64,000 bases of DNA from JAIQFF01 sp963788505 (GTDB lineage: Bacteria; Acidobacteriota; Terriglobia; Terriglobales; Acidobacteriaceae), in the NCBI GenBank assembly GCA_963788505.1, contig CAWBGY010000005.1:248001-312000 (forward strand). The letters are read 5' to 3'. This document shows, one piece after another, positions 18,679 through 26,962 of the stretch. The notes under the pieces are model-generated. The model saw only the letters and a program-made list of their open reading frames with translations, searched no databases and was not told the DNA's origin. Positions within the stretch are counted from its first letter, which is position 1. Every line of letters starts with the position of its first letter. The translations under genes were made by a program, and so were the position numbers.

Positions 18679-19659
18679 TCACTTTTTCTGGTTGACCCAC
18701 TCCCAACCGAAGCGACCCTTGATGCAAAGATGGCCTGCAGTAATTTCCTGATCGAGAGGTGAGGTCACCTTCACGATCTTCTCGTCCTGCACTTGCACGG
18801 TGAGGGTGCAGCCCACGCCGCAGTAGGGGCAGATGGTATCGGTGCGCGTCTGCCTGGACTCATCCCATGTGCCCGCCTGGCGCATTTCGTACTCGCTGCG
18901 GAACATGAGCGCTCCGGTGGGACACACCCCGATGCAGTTACCGCAGTAAACGCACGCTGAATCGGTCAGCGGTGTGTTGTATTCGGTCGAGATGCGAGCC
19001 CCGAAACCGCGTCCAGCCACCGCGATGGCAAACGTGTTTTGTGCGTCCACTCCGCAGGCTTCCACGCACTTGTAGCACAGGATGCATTTGCCATAGTCGC
19101 GCACGTAGAGGTCATTATCGACCTTGACCGGCTGCGCGACGGTTGCAGCCCCGCTCTCGGTCGGGTGGTGATGGCCGGGTTGCACGGCATCGCGTTCTCC
19201 GGCGGCCGCGGGCGTGGCCGCTTTCCCGAATCGTTCGGGCTGGGCGCGATAGCGCCGCATATATTCCTGAAACTGCGGCGCGGTCGAGACGTCCACCGAC
19301 GAAGCCAGCAGCTCCAGCACCAGCTTTCTGCTCAGGCGTACCCGTTCTGAGTCTGTCTCAACCACCATACCCGGCTCAGCCACCCGCGAGCATGCCGGAA
19401 CCAGGGTTCGCGATCCCTCAAGCTCCACCACGCAGATGCGGCAGGCGTTCACCGGGGTAAGATTTTCCAGGAAGCAGAGCGTAGGCGTGTCGATGCCGAT
19501 GCTGCGCGCGGCTTCCAAAAGGGTAGAACCTTCCGGAACCGAAACGGATTTGCCGTCGATCGTGACCTCAACCATGCGTGCCGGACGCGGCGGCGGCAGA
19601 ATGGGCAGTGGACCACGGGGCACCGGAGTCTTCAGGTCGGGCGCGTTTTGCGGGTTCAT
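18679..19659 (-). CDS. Formate dehydrogenase iron-sulfur subunit: detached N-terminal part of the catalytic subunit
   Basis: A 326-residue electron-transfer protein. Residues about 29-110 are a 2Fe-2S ferredoxin domain (TPTLCFLENLTPVNACRICV), a NuoG-like His/Cys region follows, and two 4Fe-4S clusters sit in GKCILCYKCVEACG and SACVYCGNCIGVCPTG. The last 50 residues contain ICPYCGVGCTLTVQV and AGHLCIKGRFGWEWV, which are the first [4Fe-4S] domain of molybdopterin oxidoreductases and should be fused to the catalytic body. The polypeptide ends right after it with a genuine stop. Its partner continuation is the first gene of the same operon. Start ATG overlaps the previous stop (ATGA). Confidence 0.85.
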   Translation of the reverse strand: MNPQNAPDLKTPVPRGPLPILPPPRPARMVEVTIDGKSVSVPEGSTLLEAARSIGIDTPTLCFLENLTPVNACRICVVELEGSRTLVPACSRVAEPGMVVETDSERVRLSRKLVLELLASSVDVSTAPQFQEYMRRYRAQPERFGKAATPAAAGERDAVQPGHHHPTESGAATVAQPVKVDNDLYVRDYGKCILCYKCVEACGVDAQNTFAIAVAGRGFGARISTEYNTPLTDSACVYCGNCIGVCPTGALMFRSEYEMRQAGTWDESRQTRTDTICPYCGVGCTLTVQVQDEKIVKVTSPLDQEITAGHLCIKGRFGWEWVNQKK

Positions 19660-21494
19660 GGCTCTGCCTCTCCTGGTGTGGACCGGAAATTTCCATCCCG
19701 GAATTCTCCGTCCGGGAAAATCGGGAAGCGGGCCAGCGCCGATTCAATCGCACTCGATGCCGTCTGTCCAAGCCCGCAGATGGACGCGTCGCGCATGGCC
19801 TGGCCAACCTCCTTCAACATCACAAGCTCAGTCGCAGGTGATGCCAGGGGCTTGCCCGCGGCCAGGCGCCGCAGAATCTCCTCCTGGCGAACGGTGCCAA
19901 CCCGGCAAGGAACGCATTGTCCGCACGATTCGTCGCGAAAAAACGATGCGATGCGAAGCAGGATCTCGCGCAGATCGACAGTGTCGTCGAACGGCATCAC
20001 CACCGCCGAGCCCAGCGCCGCGCCCGCGGCCCGTGTGCCCTCAAAAGTCATCTGGGTGTCGAGATCTTTTGGACCTAGAAATGCCCCGGCGGCCCCGCCG
20101 ATCAGAACTGCCTGCAACTTTCCACCGCCTGCAATGCCACCGGCCAGGTCAAGCAACTGTCGCAGCGTGGCGCCAAAAGGTACTTCGTAGACACCGGGCT
20201 TGGCCACATGACCGGACAGGCAGAAGAGTTTGGTTCCGGTGGAGCGCTCCGTGCCGACCGCGGCAAACGCCTTTCCACCCTGCATAATAATGGGCAGGAC
20301 ATTCAGCAATGTCTCTACGTTCTGGATAATCGTGGGTTTGCCGAACAACCCGACCTGCGTGGGAAACGGAGGCTTGTTCCTCGGCTCCCCGCGTTTGCCC
20401 TCGATCGAGTTCATCAGCGCCGTCTCTTCGCCGCAGATGTAGGCCCCAGCCCCAACTCGCAGCTCGATGTCAAAGCGCGCTCCAGCGCCCAGAATGTCAG
20501 TACCCAGGAAAGATTGCGCCCGGCAATCGCGAATGGCATGTTCGAGACGGCGTCGAGCCAGCGGATACTCGCCGCGAATGTAGAGGTAACCCTGCTCGCA
20601 TCCGGTCGCGAAACCGGCGATGATCATGGACTCGACCAGGGCATACGGATCGCCTTCCATCAGCACGCGATCTTTGAAGGTGCCGGGCTCCGATTCATCC
20701 GCGTTGCAGATCAGATATCGCGGCAAGGCGGCGCCGAGGATCGATTGCCACTTCTGGCCGCAGGGGAAAGCGGCTCCGCCCCGCCCGACCAGCTTCGACT
20801 CGATCATCTCGCGCACCACTGCAGCGGAGCCCATTTCAAAGGCCCGGCGCAGAGCCAGAAACCCACCAGAAGCAAAATATTCGTCGAGGCTCTCCGGGTT
20901 GATCTGTCCCACGCGGCGCAGCAGAGTCAGTCCGGGCTGGCCCATCTGCGGAACGGAAGCATTCAACGCAGGCTGCGGAACCTGCGTGCGCTGCAAGGCG
21001 GTCCCGATCTGGTCCGCGTTGGCCGGTGCCAGAGCCTGCTCGGAGTGCCGTTCTCCTTCTCCCGCAGCCAGCACCAGGACGGCAGGCGCGCGTTCGCAGA
21101 GTCCCAGGCAGGGGCTGCGGCGCCAGGTACTTTTTCCGTCCGGGCTCGATCCCGCGGGACCCTGTGATTTCTCCAACTCGGCACAAAGTTTGTCTGCACC
21201 TCGCGCCTTGCAGGCGATGTCATCACAGACGTGGGCCACAGCCGGGGGCTGTTGCTGGGTGGAGAGAAGTCCATAGAAATCGGCGACCCCGAAAGCCTCA
21301 GCCGGCGGGACCTCCAGCGTCCGACTGGCGTAGTTCAAGGCCCCCGGGCTGATCCAGCCGACACGGTCCTGGACGGCATGAAGAACCGGCAGCAGGGCGG
21401 TACGTCTTGATCCGTTAGCAGCAACCGCCACGCTGTCAACTGCAGCCATCTCTTCCGTAGTGGCCGTGGCTCCGGTGAAATGCAGATCCATCAT
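19656..21494 (-). CDS. NAD-linked formate dehydrogenase diaphorase subunit (NuoE-NuoF fusion)
   Basis: A 612-residue fusion. Residues 1 to about 170 are NuoE/HoxE-like with a 2Fe-2S site (CDDIACKARG and CLGLCERAP). The rest is NuoF-like, with the NADH/FMN motifs KLVGRGGAAFPCGQKW and NADESEPGTFKDR and the 4Fe-4S ligands in ESCGQCVPCRVGT plus ICGLGQTA. In FdsB/HoxF-type complexes this subunit exchanges electrons between NAD and the iron-sulfur chain. It is the middle gene of the operon, 28 nt after the catalytic gene and overlapping the next by 4 nt, so an NAD-dependent formate dehydrogenase is implied. Confidence 0.92.
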   Translation of the reverse strand: MMDLHFTGATATTEEMAAVDSVAVAANGSRRTALLPVLHAVQDRVGWISPGALNYASRTLEVPPAEAFGVADFYGLLSTQQQPPAVAHVCDDIACKARGADKLCAELEKSQGPAGSSPDGKSTWRRSPCLGLCERAPAVLVLAAGEGERHSEQALAPANADQIGTALQRTQVPQPALNASVPQMGQPGLTLLRRVGQINPESLDEYFASGGFLALRRAFEMGSAAVVREMIESKLVGRGGAAFPCGQKWQSILGAALPRYLICNADESEPGTFKDRVLMEGDPYALVESMIIAGFATGCEQGYLYIRGEYPLARRRLEHAIRDCRAQSFLGTDILGAGARFDIELRVGAGAYICGEETALMNSIEGKRGEPRNKPPFPTQVGLFGKPTIIQNVETLLNVLPIIMQGGKAFAAVGTERSTGTKLFCLSGHVAKPGVYEVPFGATLRQLLDLAGGIAGGGKLQAVLIGGAAGAFLGPKDLDTQMTFEGTRAAGAALGSAVVMPFDDTVDLREILLRIASFFRDESCGQCVPCRVGTVRQEEILRRLAAGKPLASPATELVMLKEVGQAMRDASICGLGQTASSAIESALARFPIFPDGEFRDGNFRSTPGEAEP

Positions 21495-21522
21495 TAGAAC
21501 TCGATGATTCCAGCGCGATCTC

Positions 21523-23442
21523 CTAGACTATCGCCGGGACCGGCTGCGTTTTCCCAGCCTTCTCGATGCGAACCGCGGTGGCTTTGAACTCCGATGTTCC
21601 AGACTTGGGATCCACTGCATCAATGGTCAATTCATTGGTCGCGACCTGATCGGGGAAGTGGAGTGTCATAAAGGCGAGGCCGGGACGCAGACCAGGGTCA
21701 AAGCGCACTGGCGCCACGACTGCTCCGCGACGCGATACCACGCGCGCCATTTCCCCCTCCTCGAAGCCGTACTTCCGACCGTCTTCCGGAGAAAGGTCAA
21801 GCGTCTCCCCGCGGCGCATAGGGGACGCGTACCGTGAAGACTGCACCCCGGTGTTGTAGGAATCAAGCCGCCGTCCGGTAGTCAGACGAATCGGGAAGTC
21901 ACGATCGAGCGCGTCCACCGGCGGCTCCTGTTCTACGCAGCTAAACGGCGCCCGGGGTCCGATCACCGGCCGCGCCCACAAGCGTCCATGCAGGTACTGC
22001 TCGCCGGGATGACTCTCGTCGTAACAGGGCCACTGCAAGCCGTGCATCGCTTCCAAACGCGCATAGCTCATTCCGCCATGAATCGGGCTTAAGCTGCGCA
22101 CCTCGTTCCAGATTTCTTCGGAAGTCGGCTGACCCAGGTCGCCGCCCATGCGGCGCGCCAGATCGCAAAGAATTTCAATGTCGTCGCGCACGCCCGCCGG
22201 AGGCGCCAGCGCCCGCCGCACCCGCTGCACGCGGCGTTCGCTGTTGGTCACCGTGCCTTCGGATTCGCACCACCCGGCAGCGGCCGGTAAAACCACGTCT
22301 GCCATTTCCGCCGTCTTCGTCATCAACATGTCCTGCACCACCAGGATGTCGAGACCCTGCAGCAGGCCGTTGGTGCGGTGGGCATCAGCTTCCGAATTGG
22401 CCGGGTTCTCACCGATCACGTACAGCGCCTTAAGCTCCCCGCGTCCCATGGCATCAAACATTCCGCTCAGATGCCAGCCTCGTTTGGGCGGGATCTTCAT
22501 TCCCCAGGCTTGTTCGAATTTGGCGCGCAGCTCATCGTTCTCCACGTGCTGGAACCCGGGCAAGCGGTCGGGCAGAGCACCCATGTCGCCACCGCCCTGG
22601 ACGTTGTTTTGTCCGCGCAGCGGATTCAATCCGGAACCGTAACGCCCCACGTGACCAGTCAGCAGGGCAAGGTTGATGAGGGCCAGCACGTTGTCCACCG
22701 CGTTGTGGTGCTCGGTGATGCCCAGAGTCCAGCAAATCTGCGCGTGCCCGGCCCGCGCGTAGGCGTGCGCCAGTTCCCGAATCAAGCCCGCGGGAATGCC
22801 GCACGTCCGCTCGGCATACTCGAGGGTGTACTTCTGCACCTGCCGCCGATATTCCTCAAAGCCGCTGGTCGCGTTTTCAATAAAGCCCGGATTTTCCAGC
22901 CCCGCAGCCAGAATCTCCCGCGCCACCGCATTCGCTAAAGCAATGTCCGTTCCCACCTGCAGTCCCAGCCACTTCTCAGTCCATTGCGCGGAACTCGTCC
23001 GGCGCGGATCCACGACGAAAAGCTTGGCCCCGTTGCGCAATCCCTTGAGCAGGTGATGGAAAAAGATGGGATGCGTCTCCCGGGCATTCGATCCCCAGAG
23101 GACGACCAGGTCCGTCTCCTCCATCTCGCGATACGAGCTGGTGCCGCCGCCCATCCCGAATACCGTCGCCAGACCGACGACGCTGGGGGCGTGTCAAGTA
23201 CGGTTGCAGCTATCGATATTGTTACTGCCGACCACCACCCGCGCGAATTTCTGCGCCAGAAAATTCATCTCGTTGGTCGCCTTCGAGCAACTGAAAAGCC
23301 CAAAGCTCTGCGGGCCGTTCGTCTGCACAACCCCGCGAAAACCCCGGGCGGCACGTTCCAGAGCCTCGTCCCAGGTAGCAGGACGGAGCTGGCCGTTCTC
23401 CCGGACCATCGGTGTGGTGAGTCGTGAATCCCTTGTCGCCAT
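21523..23442 (-). CDS. fdhA: Selenocysteine-containing formate dehydrogenase, catalytic subunit (UGA read through)
   Basis: Read through an in-frame TGA at 23194-23196, the gene encodes 639 residues with selenocysteine at 83: NNIDSCNRT-U-HAPSVVGL. Known Sec formate dehydrogenases have the same arrangement (E. coli FdhF NNVDCCARV-U-HGPSVAGL), including the catalytic His after Sec. Downstream are the molybdopterin motifs LLTGHVGRYGSGLNPLRG, QNNVQGGGDMGALPD and a C-terminal dinucleotide-binding domain (LTTGRRLDSYNTG). A SECIS-like hairpin follows the TGA. The usual N-terminal [4Fe-4S] domain is absent and encoded by the last gene of the operon. It converts formate to CO2 (or the reverse) at a Mo/W-bis-MGD site. 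Start ATG 23442 is the only one after an upstream in-frame stop. Confidence 0.88.
23164..23196 (-). promoter_or_regulatory. Bacterial SECIS element with the Sec UGA
   Basis: On the coding strand the UGA is followed by exactly 11 nt and then a hairpin: stem CGUCG/CGACG extended by U-C/G-G pairs around the loop GGUCU. E. coli fdhF has the same 11-nt spacing and a GGUCU apical loop contacted by SelB, with a bulged U on the 5' side of the stem; here a U in the equivalent place can also be bulged. This supports selenocysteine insertion rather than termination. Confidence 0.85.
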
Positions 23443-23448
23443 GGCCCG

Positions 23449-23454
23449 ATTTTA
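23449..23454 (-). promoter_or_regulatory. -10 box of the formate dehydrogenase operon, probably leaderless
   Basis: TAAAAT lies 6 nt upstream of the fdhA ATG on the minus strand, with no Shine-Dalgarno sequence. Its TAA is in frame with fdhA and rules out an earlier start. Confidence 0.45.
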
Positions 23455-23541
23455 GCAGGGCGCCGACCCACGGGGCGCGGACAATCTCCGCTGAGAGTCG
23501 CGGCCATCAACCCGGCGTCCCGAACCGACACGCGCTCCGCG

Positions 23542-23547
23542 TATGAT
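23542..23547 (+). promoter_or_regulatory. -10 box of the aminotransferase gene, probably leaderless
   Basis: TATGAT is followed by 8 nt and then ATG 23556; no ribosome site is visible. Confidence 0.4.
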
Positions 23548-23555
23548 TGTCGCTT

Positions 23556-24728
23556 ATGTTTTCGCGCCGCACCGATTGGAAACTCACTCCCAACCGCTTG
23601 ACGGAAGCCCAGCGTGAGGTCGAGGCCGAGGGCCGGGAAGTGCTTGACCTGACTGTTTCCAATCCGGCCCGCGCCGGTTTGCATTACGACGCGGAAGCCA
23701 TCCTGAACTCACTGACCAATCCCAAGGCGATGGATTACGACCCGCAGCCCAAAGGCCTGCGCAGCGCGCGCGCGGCGGTCGCAGACTACTATCACGAGCA
23801 GCACGGCGAGCCGGCTTTCGATCCCGAGGCGCTGGTGCTGACGACCAGCACCAGTGAGGGCTACTCCTTTGTTTTCCGCCTGCTCTGCAACCCCGGCGAT
23901 GAGGTTCTGGTGCCCAAGCCCAGTTATCCGCTGTTCGAGTTTCTCGCCGACTTGCAGGATGTGAATCTGGCGCCTTACCCGCTGATCTACGATCATGGTT
24001 GGCAGATCGATTTTCCGTCGCTGTCCCAGGCGGTGAACTCCCGCACGCGCGCGGTGGTTGTGGTGCATCCCAATAATCCAACCGGCTCCTATGTAAGCGC
24101 CAACGAACGGGCTCAGTTGAATTCATTCTGCCGGGAGCATGGTCTGGCCCTGATCGTGGATGAAGTATTTCTGGACTATGCCCACGACGGAGTGCCGAGA
24201 GCGAGCTTCGTGGTCAACCCGGATGTGCTGACCTTCACTCTCAGCGGCCTCTCGAAAATCTCCGGCCTGCCGCAGATGAAGCTGGCCTGGCTGGCGATCG
24301 GCGGCCCAGGGCCAGCGGTTAATGCCGCCATGGAGCGGTTGGAGGTGATTGCCGACACATACCTGTCGCTGAATGCTCCCATCCAGCTGGCAGCGGCAGC
24401 GCTGCTGGGTCAGCGAAGAAATGTCCAGCCCCTGCTGCTCGACCGCCTGCGCGCCAATCTCGCCGAGCTTGATCGCCAACTGGCGCAGCAGAAAACCTGT
24501 CAACGTTTGCAGGTCGAAGGAGGTTGGTATGGCGTGTTGCGCGTACCGGTGATTCAGTCCGACGAAGACCTGGCGATTGACCTTCTGCGCCAAGCCTCAG
24601 TGCTGGTCCATCCCGGCCACTTCTACGATTTCCCCAGTGACGGGTACCTGATCCTCAGTCTGTTGAGCCGACCCACCGAATTCCGCGAAGGCGCCAAACG
24701 AATCCTCAACCTTCTGAATAGAGCGTAG
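23556..24728 (+). CDS. PLP-dependent aminotransferase, class I/II
   Basis: A 390-residue fold-type I aminotransferase. The PLP lysine is in FTLSGLSKISGLPQMKLAWL, the cofactor motif is HPNNPTGSYV, and the Asp is in IVDEVFLDYA. It differs from the enzyme at 17.3 kb and resembles the alanine/glutamate-pyruvate group; specificity is not readable. The first residues MFSRRTDWKLTPNRLTEAQ are typical of this subgroup. An earlier in-frame TTG at 23547 lies within the -10 region and is not preferred. Divergent from the formate dehydrogenase operon across about 110 bp. Confidence 0.87.
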   Translation: MFSRRTDWKLTPNRLTEAQREVEAEGREVLDLTVSNPARAGLHYDAEAILNSLTNPKAMDYDPQPKGLRSARAAVADYYHEQHGEPAFDPEALVLTTSTSEGYSFVFRLLCNPGDEVLVPKPSYPLFEFLADLQDVNLAPYPLIYDHGWQIDFPSLSQAVNSRTRAVVVVHPNNPTGSYVSANERAQLNSFCREHGLALIVDEVFLDYAHDGVPRASFVVNPDVLTFTLSGLSKISGLPQMKLAWLAIGGPGPAVNAAMERLEVIADTYLSLNAPIQLAAAALLGQRRNVQPLLLDRLRANLAELDRQLAQQKTCQRLQVEGGWYGVLRVPVIQSDEDLAIDLLRQASVLVHPGHFYDFPSDGYLILSLLSRPTEFREGAKRILNLLNRA

Positions 24729-24730
24729 AA

Positions 24731-24758
24731 AGAAGCTGAGAACTGAGATCCGAGAACT
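24731..24758 (+). repeat. 7-bp repeat array (4 units)
   Basis: Units AGAAGCT, GAGAACT, GAGATCC and GAGAACT follow in exact 7-bp phase a few bases after the aminotransferase stop. Same class as the array at 44267. Confidence 0.55.
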
Positions 24759-24875
24759 GTCTTTGAGCCAACAACATCGTCACTCAAGCCAGAAAAGAGG
24801 GTAGTCCAGATTCCAAGCCACGGTCGCGATGTTTCGCGCGCACCATTCAGTTTGCCGAATTCTTCCGAGCGATGT

Positions 24876-24881
24876 GACAAT
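24876..24881 (+). promoter_or_regulatory. -10 box of the FKBP gene, probably leaderless
   Basis: GACAAT ends 6 nt before ATG 24888 and no ribosome site is present. Confidence 0.4.
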
Positions 24882-24887
24882 AGCTCC

Positions 24888-25694
24888 ATGCATAAGCCTC
24901 TTGTTCTAGTCGTAAATCTATTGGCGGTTGGAATGTTGTTGTCAGGGATTACCCAGAGCCAGCAAACGCCAGCGGCAAAACCTCAAACGACTCCCAAAGC
25001 CGGGACCCGGCGAGCGCCGGCCTCAAGAAGGCAGACCGTTGCGCCCCTCACCACCCAAAAAGACAAGTTCAGCTACGCCCTGGGAATGAACCTGGGGACC
25101 AACCTGCATAAGCAGTCCGTAGCTGTGGACCCGAACATCGTGCTGCGGGGCCTGAAAGATTCCCTGGCTGGCGGCAAGACTGCCCTGACGGAAGACCAAG
25201 CGCGCGCCGCTCTGATGGAAGTGCAGAACGAACTGCACCAGAAGCAACAGGAGCAGATGCAACAGGCCGGGATGGCAAACAAGACAGAGGGTGAGGCGTT
25301 TCTGGCCGCCAACAAGAGCAAGGACGGCGTCGTTGCCCTGCCCAGCGGTCTGCAATACAAGATTCTGACCCAGGGTACGGGGCCGAAGCCGACCGCTGCC
25401 GATTCGGTGGTGTGCAATTACCGGGGAACGCTGATCAACGGCACGGAATTTGACAGCTCCTACAAACGCGGAGAACCGGCGACCTTTCCGGTGAGCGGCG
25501 TTATCAAGGGATGGACCGAGGCCCTTCAACTCATGCCCGTGGGATCAAAGTGGCAACTCTTCGTTCCCGCCGACCTGGCCTACGGCGAACGCTCTCCCGA
25601 TCCAGAAATTGGTCCCGGTTCCACTTTGATTTTCGAAGTTGAATTGCTCTCGATCCAAAGCAAGAGTGAAGGGGGAAGTCCGGACAAGAAGTAG
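24888..25694 (+). CDS. Exported FKBP-type peptidyl-prolyl isomerase (Mip/FkpA-like)
   Basis: About 268 residues. A signal peptide (VVNLLAVGMLLSGITQSQQ) is followed by a Pro/Thr-rich linker, the FKBP N-terminal dimerisation region (KFSYALGMNLGTNL through ALMEVQNELHQKQQE), and the FKBP catalytic domain (VVCNYRGTLINGTEFDSSY, VIKGWTEALQLMPVG, LAYGERSPDPEIGPGSTL). It should be a periplasmic V-shaped dimer isomerising prolyl bonds in secreted proteins. ATG 24888 is used because it begins the signal peptide and sits 6 nt after a -10 box; the frame is open from 24852. Confidence 0.9.
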   Translation: MHKPLVLVVNLLAVGMLLSGITQSQQTPAAKPQTTPKAGTRRAPASRRQTVAPLTTQKDKFSYALGMNLGTNLHKQSVAVDPNIVLRGLKDSLAGGKTALTEDQARAALMEVQNELHQKQQEQMQQAGMANKTEGEAFLAANKSKDGVVALPSGLQYKILTQGTGPKPTAADSVVCNYRGTLINGTEFDSSYKRGEPATFPVSGVIKGWTEALQLMPVGSKWQLFVPADLAYGERSPDPEIGPGSTLIFEVELLSIQSKSEGGSPDKK

Positions 25695-25749
25695 CGCTCA
25701 GTTGCGGCAGAATTCAGCCCTGGGTGAGGCAAGGGACGTAACTCGCACC

Positions 25750-26382
25750 CTAACGTTTCGTCAGAAACGGATTGCTCTCGCGCTCTTCCCCGATCGTGGT
25801 GAGCGGGCCATGGCCGGGAAAAACCAGGGTTTCATCCGGCAGGGCCAGTACTTTCTCCTGCAGCGAATTGATGATTTTCTTCATCGACCCTCCCGGCAGA
25901 TCGGTGCGGCCAATGCTTCCGGCGAACAATGTGTCTCCGGCAATCAGCTTTTGCTCCGCCGGAAAATACAGGCAAACGCTGCCCTCGGTGTGGCCTGGAG
26001 TATGAATCACGTTTGCCGTCAGGGGCCCGGCTTCGACGATGTCGCCTTGTCCGATACTGCGATCAATTTCGACGTTGCCGGGATTTTCGACTCCGATCCA
26101 TGCCGCCTGCACGTCCAGCATTTTCAGCAGGGCATAGTCGTTCTGATTGAGCAGGATGGGCGCGCCGGTGGCGGCCCTGAGTTTCATCGCTCCACCCACA
26201 TGATCGATGTGAGCATGAGTGATAACGATTTGCCTGACCTGTAGATTGTGCTTCCGGATGAGCGCCAGAACATCCTCGATGTCATCGCCGGGATCGATCA
26301 CCATGGCATCACGGGTGGCTTCATCGCCAATGACCGAGCAGTTGCACTGCAGTGGCCCAACGGGAAGGATTTCGTGAATCAT
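25750..26382 (-). CDS. Metallo-beta-lactamase-fold hydrolase (glyoxalase II-like)
   Basis: A 210-residue single-domain MBL protein. The metal-binding motif is ITHAHIDHVGG (HxHxDH), with later ligands in HTPGHTEGS, IAGDTLFAGSIGRTDL and VFPGHGPLT. This set matches the YcbL/GloB-like group of thioester or short-chain hydrolases. It lies downstream of secG in the gap-pgk-tpiA direction, with a 7-bp repeat array in between; substrate unknown. Confidence 0.88.
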   Translation of the reverse strand: MIHEILPVGPLQCNCSVIGDEATRDAMVIDPGDDIEDVLALIRKHNLQVRQIVITHAHIDHVGGAMKLRAATGAPILLNQNDYALLKMLDVQAAWIGVENPGNVEIDRSIGQGDIVEAGPLTANVIHTPGHTEGSVCLYFPAEQKLIAGDTLFAGSIGRTDLPGGSMKKIINSLQEKVLALPDETLVFPGHGPLTTIGEERESNPFLTKR

Positions 26383-26385
26383 GGC

Positions 26386-26479
26386 TGGTCGTTGGCCTTT
26401 GGCCTATAGTCCTTGACCCGCGGTCGTCAACGTAAAGCCGCCGGAGTGGCCAACGACCAATGGCCAACGACCAACGACT
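26386..26479. repeat. Two facing 7-bp repeat arrays between secG and the MBL gene
   Basis: The left array (26386-26420) has units such as TGGTCGT, TGGCCTT, TGGCCTA; the right array (26445-26479) has AACGACC, AATGGCC, AACGACC, AACGACT. They are reverse complements of one another and could form a long imperfect hairpin. The right array reaches the secG stop codon. Confidence 0.55.
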
Positions 26480-26804
26480 ACTTCTGAGGTGGCGCCGGTG
26501 TCGGCACGGGTGCCGCCGGTTGCGTCTTGGTCTGTGACGGAGTGATCCCCTGCAGGACCGAGTTCGTGGCGCCTCCACGCGAGGCCATAATGGAGAGTGT
26601 GATCGAGGTCAACATAAAGATGACGGTTGACCAGGTGGTCGCCTTGGACAGCGCTGTGGCAGCGCCCCGCGGGCCAAAGGCTGTCTGGCTTCCCATGCCG
26701 CCAAACGCCGCCGCAATGTCCCCGCTCTTGCCGCTCTGCAGCAACACCACGATGATCAGAAAGAAACAGACCAATATGTGAATAATCGTAATGAAAATAA
26801 CCAT
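26478..26804 (-). CDS. secG: Preprotein translocase subunit SecG
   Basis: A 108-residue protein with two membrane helices (ITIIHILVCFFLIIVVLLQS and TWSTVIFMLTSITLSIMAS), separated by the glycine-rich loop GGMGSQTAFGPRGAATAL, the SecG hallmark. The tail is Pro/Ala-rich. SecG helps SecYEG-SecA drive protein export. The frame is open into the tRNA-Leu gene upstream, but ATG 26804 is the true start (AGGGG site before it). Placement after gap-pgk-tpiA is the classical secG context. Confidence 0.92.
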   Translation of the reverse strand: MVIFITIIHILVCFFLIIVVLLQSGKSGDIAAAFGGMGSQTAFGPRGAATALSKATTWSTVIFMLTSITLSIMASRGGATNSVLQGITPSQTKTQPAAPVPTPAPPQK

Positions 26805-26849
26805 GTTACCCCTATCTCGCTGAGGAAAAATTCCAAACCAAAACAAGTC

Positions 26850-26934
26850 TGGTGCGGAAGGGGGGATTTGAACCCCCACGCCTTTCGGCGCCACCCCCTC
26901 AAGATGGTGTGTCTGCCAGTTCCACCACTTCCGC
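26850..26934 (-). tRNA. tRNA-Leu (anticodon GAG)
   Basis: 85 nt on the minus strand. The acceptor stem GCGGAAG pairs with CTTCCGC, followed by discriminator A and an encoded CCA. The anticodon stem CCATC/GGTGG holds loop TTGAGGG with GAG. A long class-II variable arm (GCGCCGAAAGGCG) and the T-arm GGGGGTTCAAATCCCCC complete the leucine-type cloverleaf. It separates tpiA and secG. Confidence 0.95.
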
Positions 26935-26962
26935 AGCAAGGTCGATTATAGCAAAGGGTGTT

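Noticed and set aside
23194..23196. TGA inside fdhA taken as a nonsense mutation
   Set aside because: It sits at the known Sec position, conserved sequence continues in the same frame, and a SECIS-like hairpin follows at the standard spacing.
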